Assembly (NCBI GenBank): GCA_023443985.1 | Contig: JAEZSJ010000214.1 | Coordinates: 1-6,002, forward strand | Length of the DNA: 6,002 bases | From: Verrucomicrobiota bacterium | Lineage (GTDB): Bacteria > Verrucomicrobiota > Verrucomicrobiia > Opitutales > Opitutaceae | Reading direction: 5' to 3' | Shown: positions 5,639 to 6,002 of the stretch, one piece after another | Numbering within the stretch: the first letter of the stretch is position 1 | Layout of the letters: every line of letters starts with the position of its first letter | Made by a program: the position numbers and the translations under genes | Notes under the pieces: model-generated | Database searches by the model: none | The model's input: only the letters and a program-made list of their open reading frames with translations | Told to the model about the DNA's origin: nothing

Positions 5639-6002
5639 GCGGAAGGAAGTCGGGTCTGAATACGGGCGGCGGTGGCGGTCGGTGGGCGGGCGTGGAGGGA
5701 GTCGAAGGCGGGCTCCAGCGAGCGGCGTGCCGGGGCGGTGCGCACGAGGGAGAGGGCAAGGAGCGCGGCCAGGCCGGCGAGGCCGAGCACGGCCGGGTTG
5801 CGCAGGACGAAGTCGATCCAGCCGTGCACGAGGACGAACGCGGCGCCGGCGGCGAGCACCGCGGCGGCGGGGACGAAGCTCCAGGCCCGACGCAGGGCCG
5901 CGAGCCAGACGAGCCAGGGGGCGGCGAAGAGCGCGGTGCCGACCAGGCCGTATTCGGCGGTGAATTCGACCCAGTCGCCGTCGGCGTGGACATGGACGGG
6001 GC
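5635..6002 (-). CDS. O-antigen ligase / Wzy_C-type membrane protein, C-terminal part (5' end outside window)
   Basis: Only the last 121 residues are visible; the frame is open to the window edge, so the start lies beyond it. The first visible residues carry a motif with His3, His5, Asp7, Asp9-Trp10, Glu12 and Ala15-Glu16-Tyr17-Gly18-Leu19, which matches the periplasmic loop of Wzy_C/WaaL-type proteins (commonly HAHNDYL...AEYGL). A second family-like motif, HGWIDFVLRNPA, follows at about residues 59-70. Three hydrophobic segments can be seen (about 18-36, 43-61, 71-86), then a polar, Arg/Ala-rich cytoplasmic-type tail of some 35 residues. The family contains both O-antigen ligases and polymerases. 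Next to an ABC exporter a ligase joining exported glycan to its acceptor is the natural role, but a polymerase cannot be excluded from this fragment. Its stop codon overlaps the wzm start as ATGA, so the two are probably translationally coupled. A GTG at 5859 could be mistaken for a start, but the family motifs continue upstream of it. Confidence 0.72.
   Translation of the reverse strand, partial: PVHVHADGDWVEFTAEYGLVGTALFAAPWLVWLAALRRAWSFVPAAAVLAAGAAFVLVHGWIDFVLRNPAVLGLAGLAALLALSLVRTAPARRSLEPAFDSLHARPPTATAARIQTRLPSA

Noticed and set aside
4745..5659. Plus-strand open frame of 304 codons opposite wzm
   Set aside because: The translation is Glu/Asp/Gly-rich and formless, and it mirrors the hydrophobic codons of the permease on the other strand.
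5635..5859. Separate 74-residue small membrane protein starting at the GTG at 5859
   Set aside because: The same frame stays open to the window edge, and the upstream codons carry the HVHADGDW and AEYGL motifs. This is the tail of a larger Wzy_C-type protein.
3474..5993. Apparent 839-residue minus-strand protein with a long N-terminal extension on Wzt
   Set aside because: The first 425 residues are Pro/Arg/His-rich and lie in another frame over wzm and the ligase-like gene. Recognisable Wzt sequence begins exactly at the ATG at 4718.

Overview
The window is a very GC-rich stretch (near 70% by eye) in which every supported gene lies on the minus strand. Read in the direction of transcription (from high to low coordinates) it is a compact surface-polysaccharide operon of seven genes, five complete and two cut by the window edges. 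The order is: C-terminal end of a Wzy_C/O-antigen-ligase-type membrane protein (6002-5635), ABC-2 exporter permease Wzm (5638-4772), ABC exporter ATPase with a C-terminal glycan-binding domain Wzt (4718-3474), GT4-type glycosyltransferase (3458-2193), GT2 glycosyltransferase fused to a SAM methyltransferase (2206-794), left-handed beta-helix O-acetyltransferase (786-181), and the N-terminus of a second GT2 glycosyltransferase (172-1, running off the window).

The genes are packed with overlaps of 4 and 14 bp or gaps of 7, 8 and 15 bp. The one longer spacer is 53 bp, between wzm and wzt. No convincing promoter or terminator was seen, so the window looks like the middle of one long transcript. 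No stretch of 300 bp or more is without a gene.

Together the genes fit the ABC-transporter-dependent (Wzm/Wzt) route to an O-antigen-like or capsule-like glycan. In this model, cytoplasmic GT2 and GT4 enzymes extend a lipid-linked chain, and the acetyltransferase and the methyltransferase domain decorate or cap it. Wzt would recognise the finished chain through its C-terminal domain, the Wzm/Wzt pair would flip it to the periplasm, and the ligase-like protein would transfer it to its final acceptor. Motifs support the individual family assignments. Sugar specificities, and the link between cap and exporter, are inference.

The organism is a Gram-negative-type bacterium of high GC content. None of the six visible start codons has a Shine-Dalgarno-like purine run upstream. 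That, with the gene content and protein style, suggests a lineage with weak Shine-Dalgarno use, such as Verrucomicrobiota (Opitutales-like), but this placement is a low-confidence guess. The many long plus-strand open frames are shadows of the GC-rich minus-strand genes. I see no mobile element, CRISPR array, RNA gene or clearly new system. The most interesting points are the glycosyltransferase-methyltransferase fusion beside a Wzt with a glycan-binding tail, and the unusual translation-start context.
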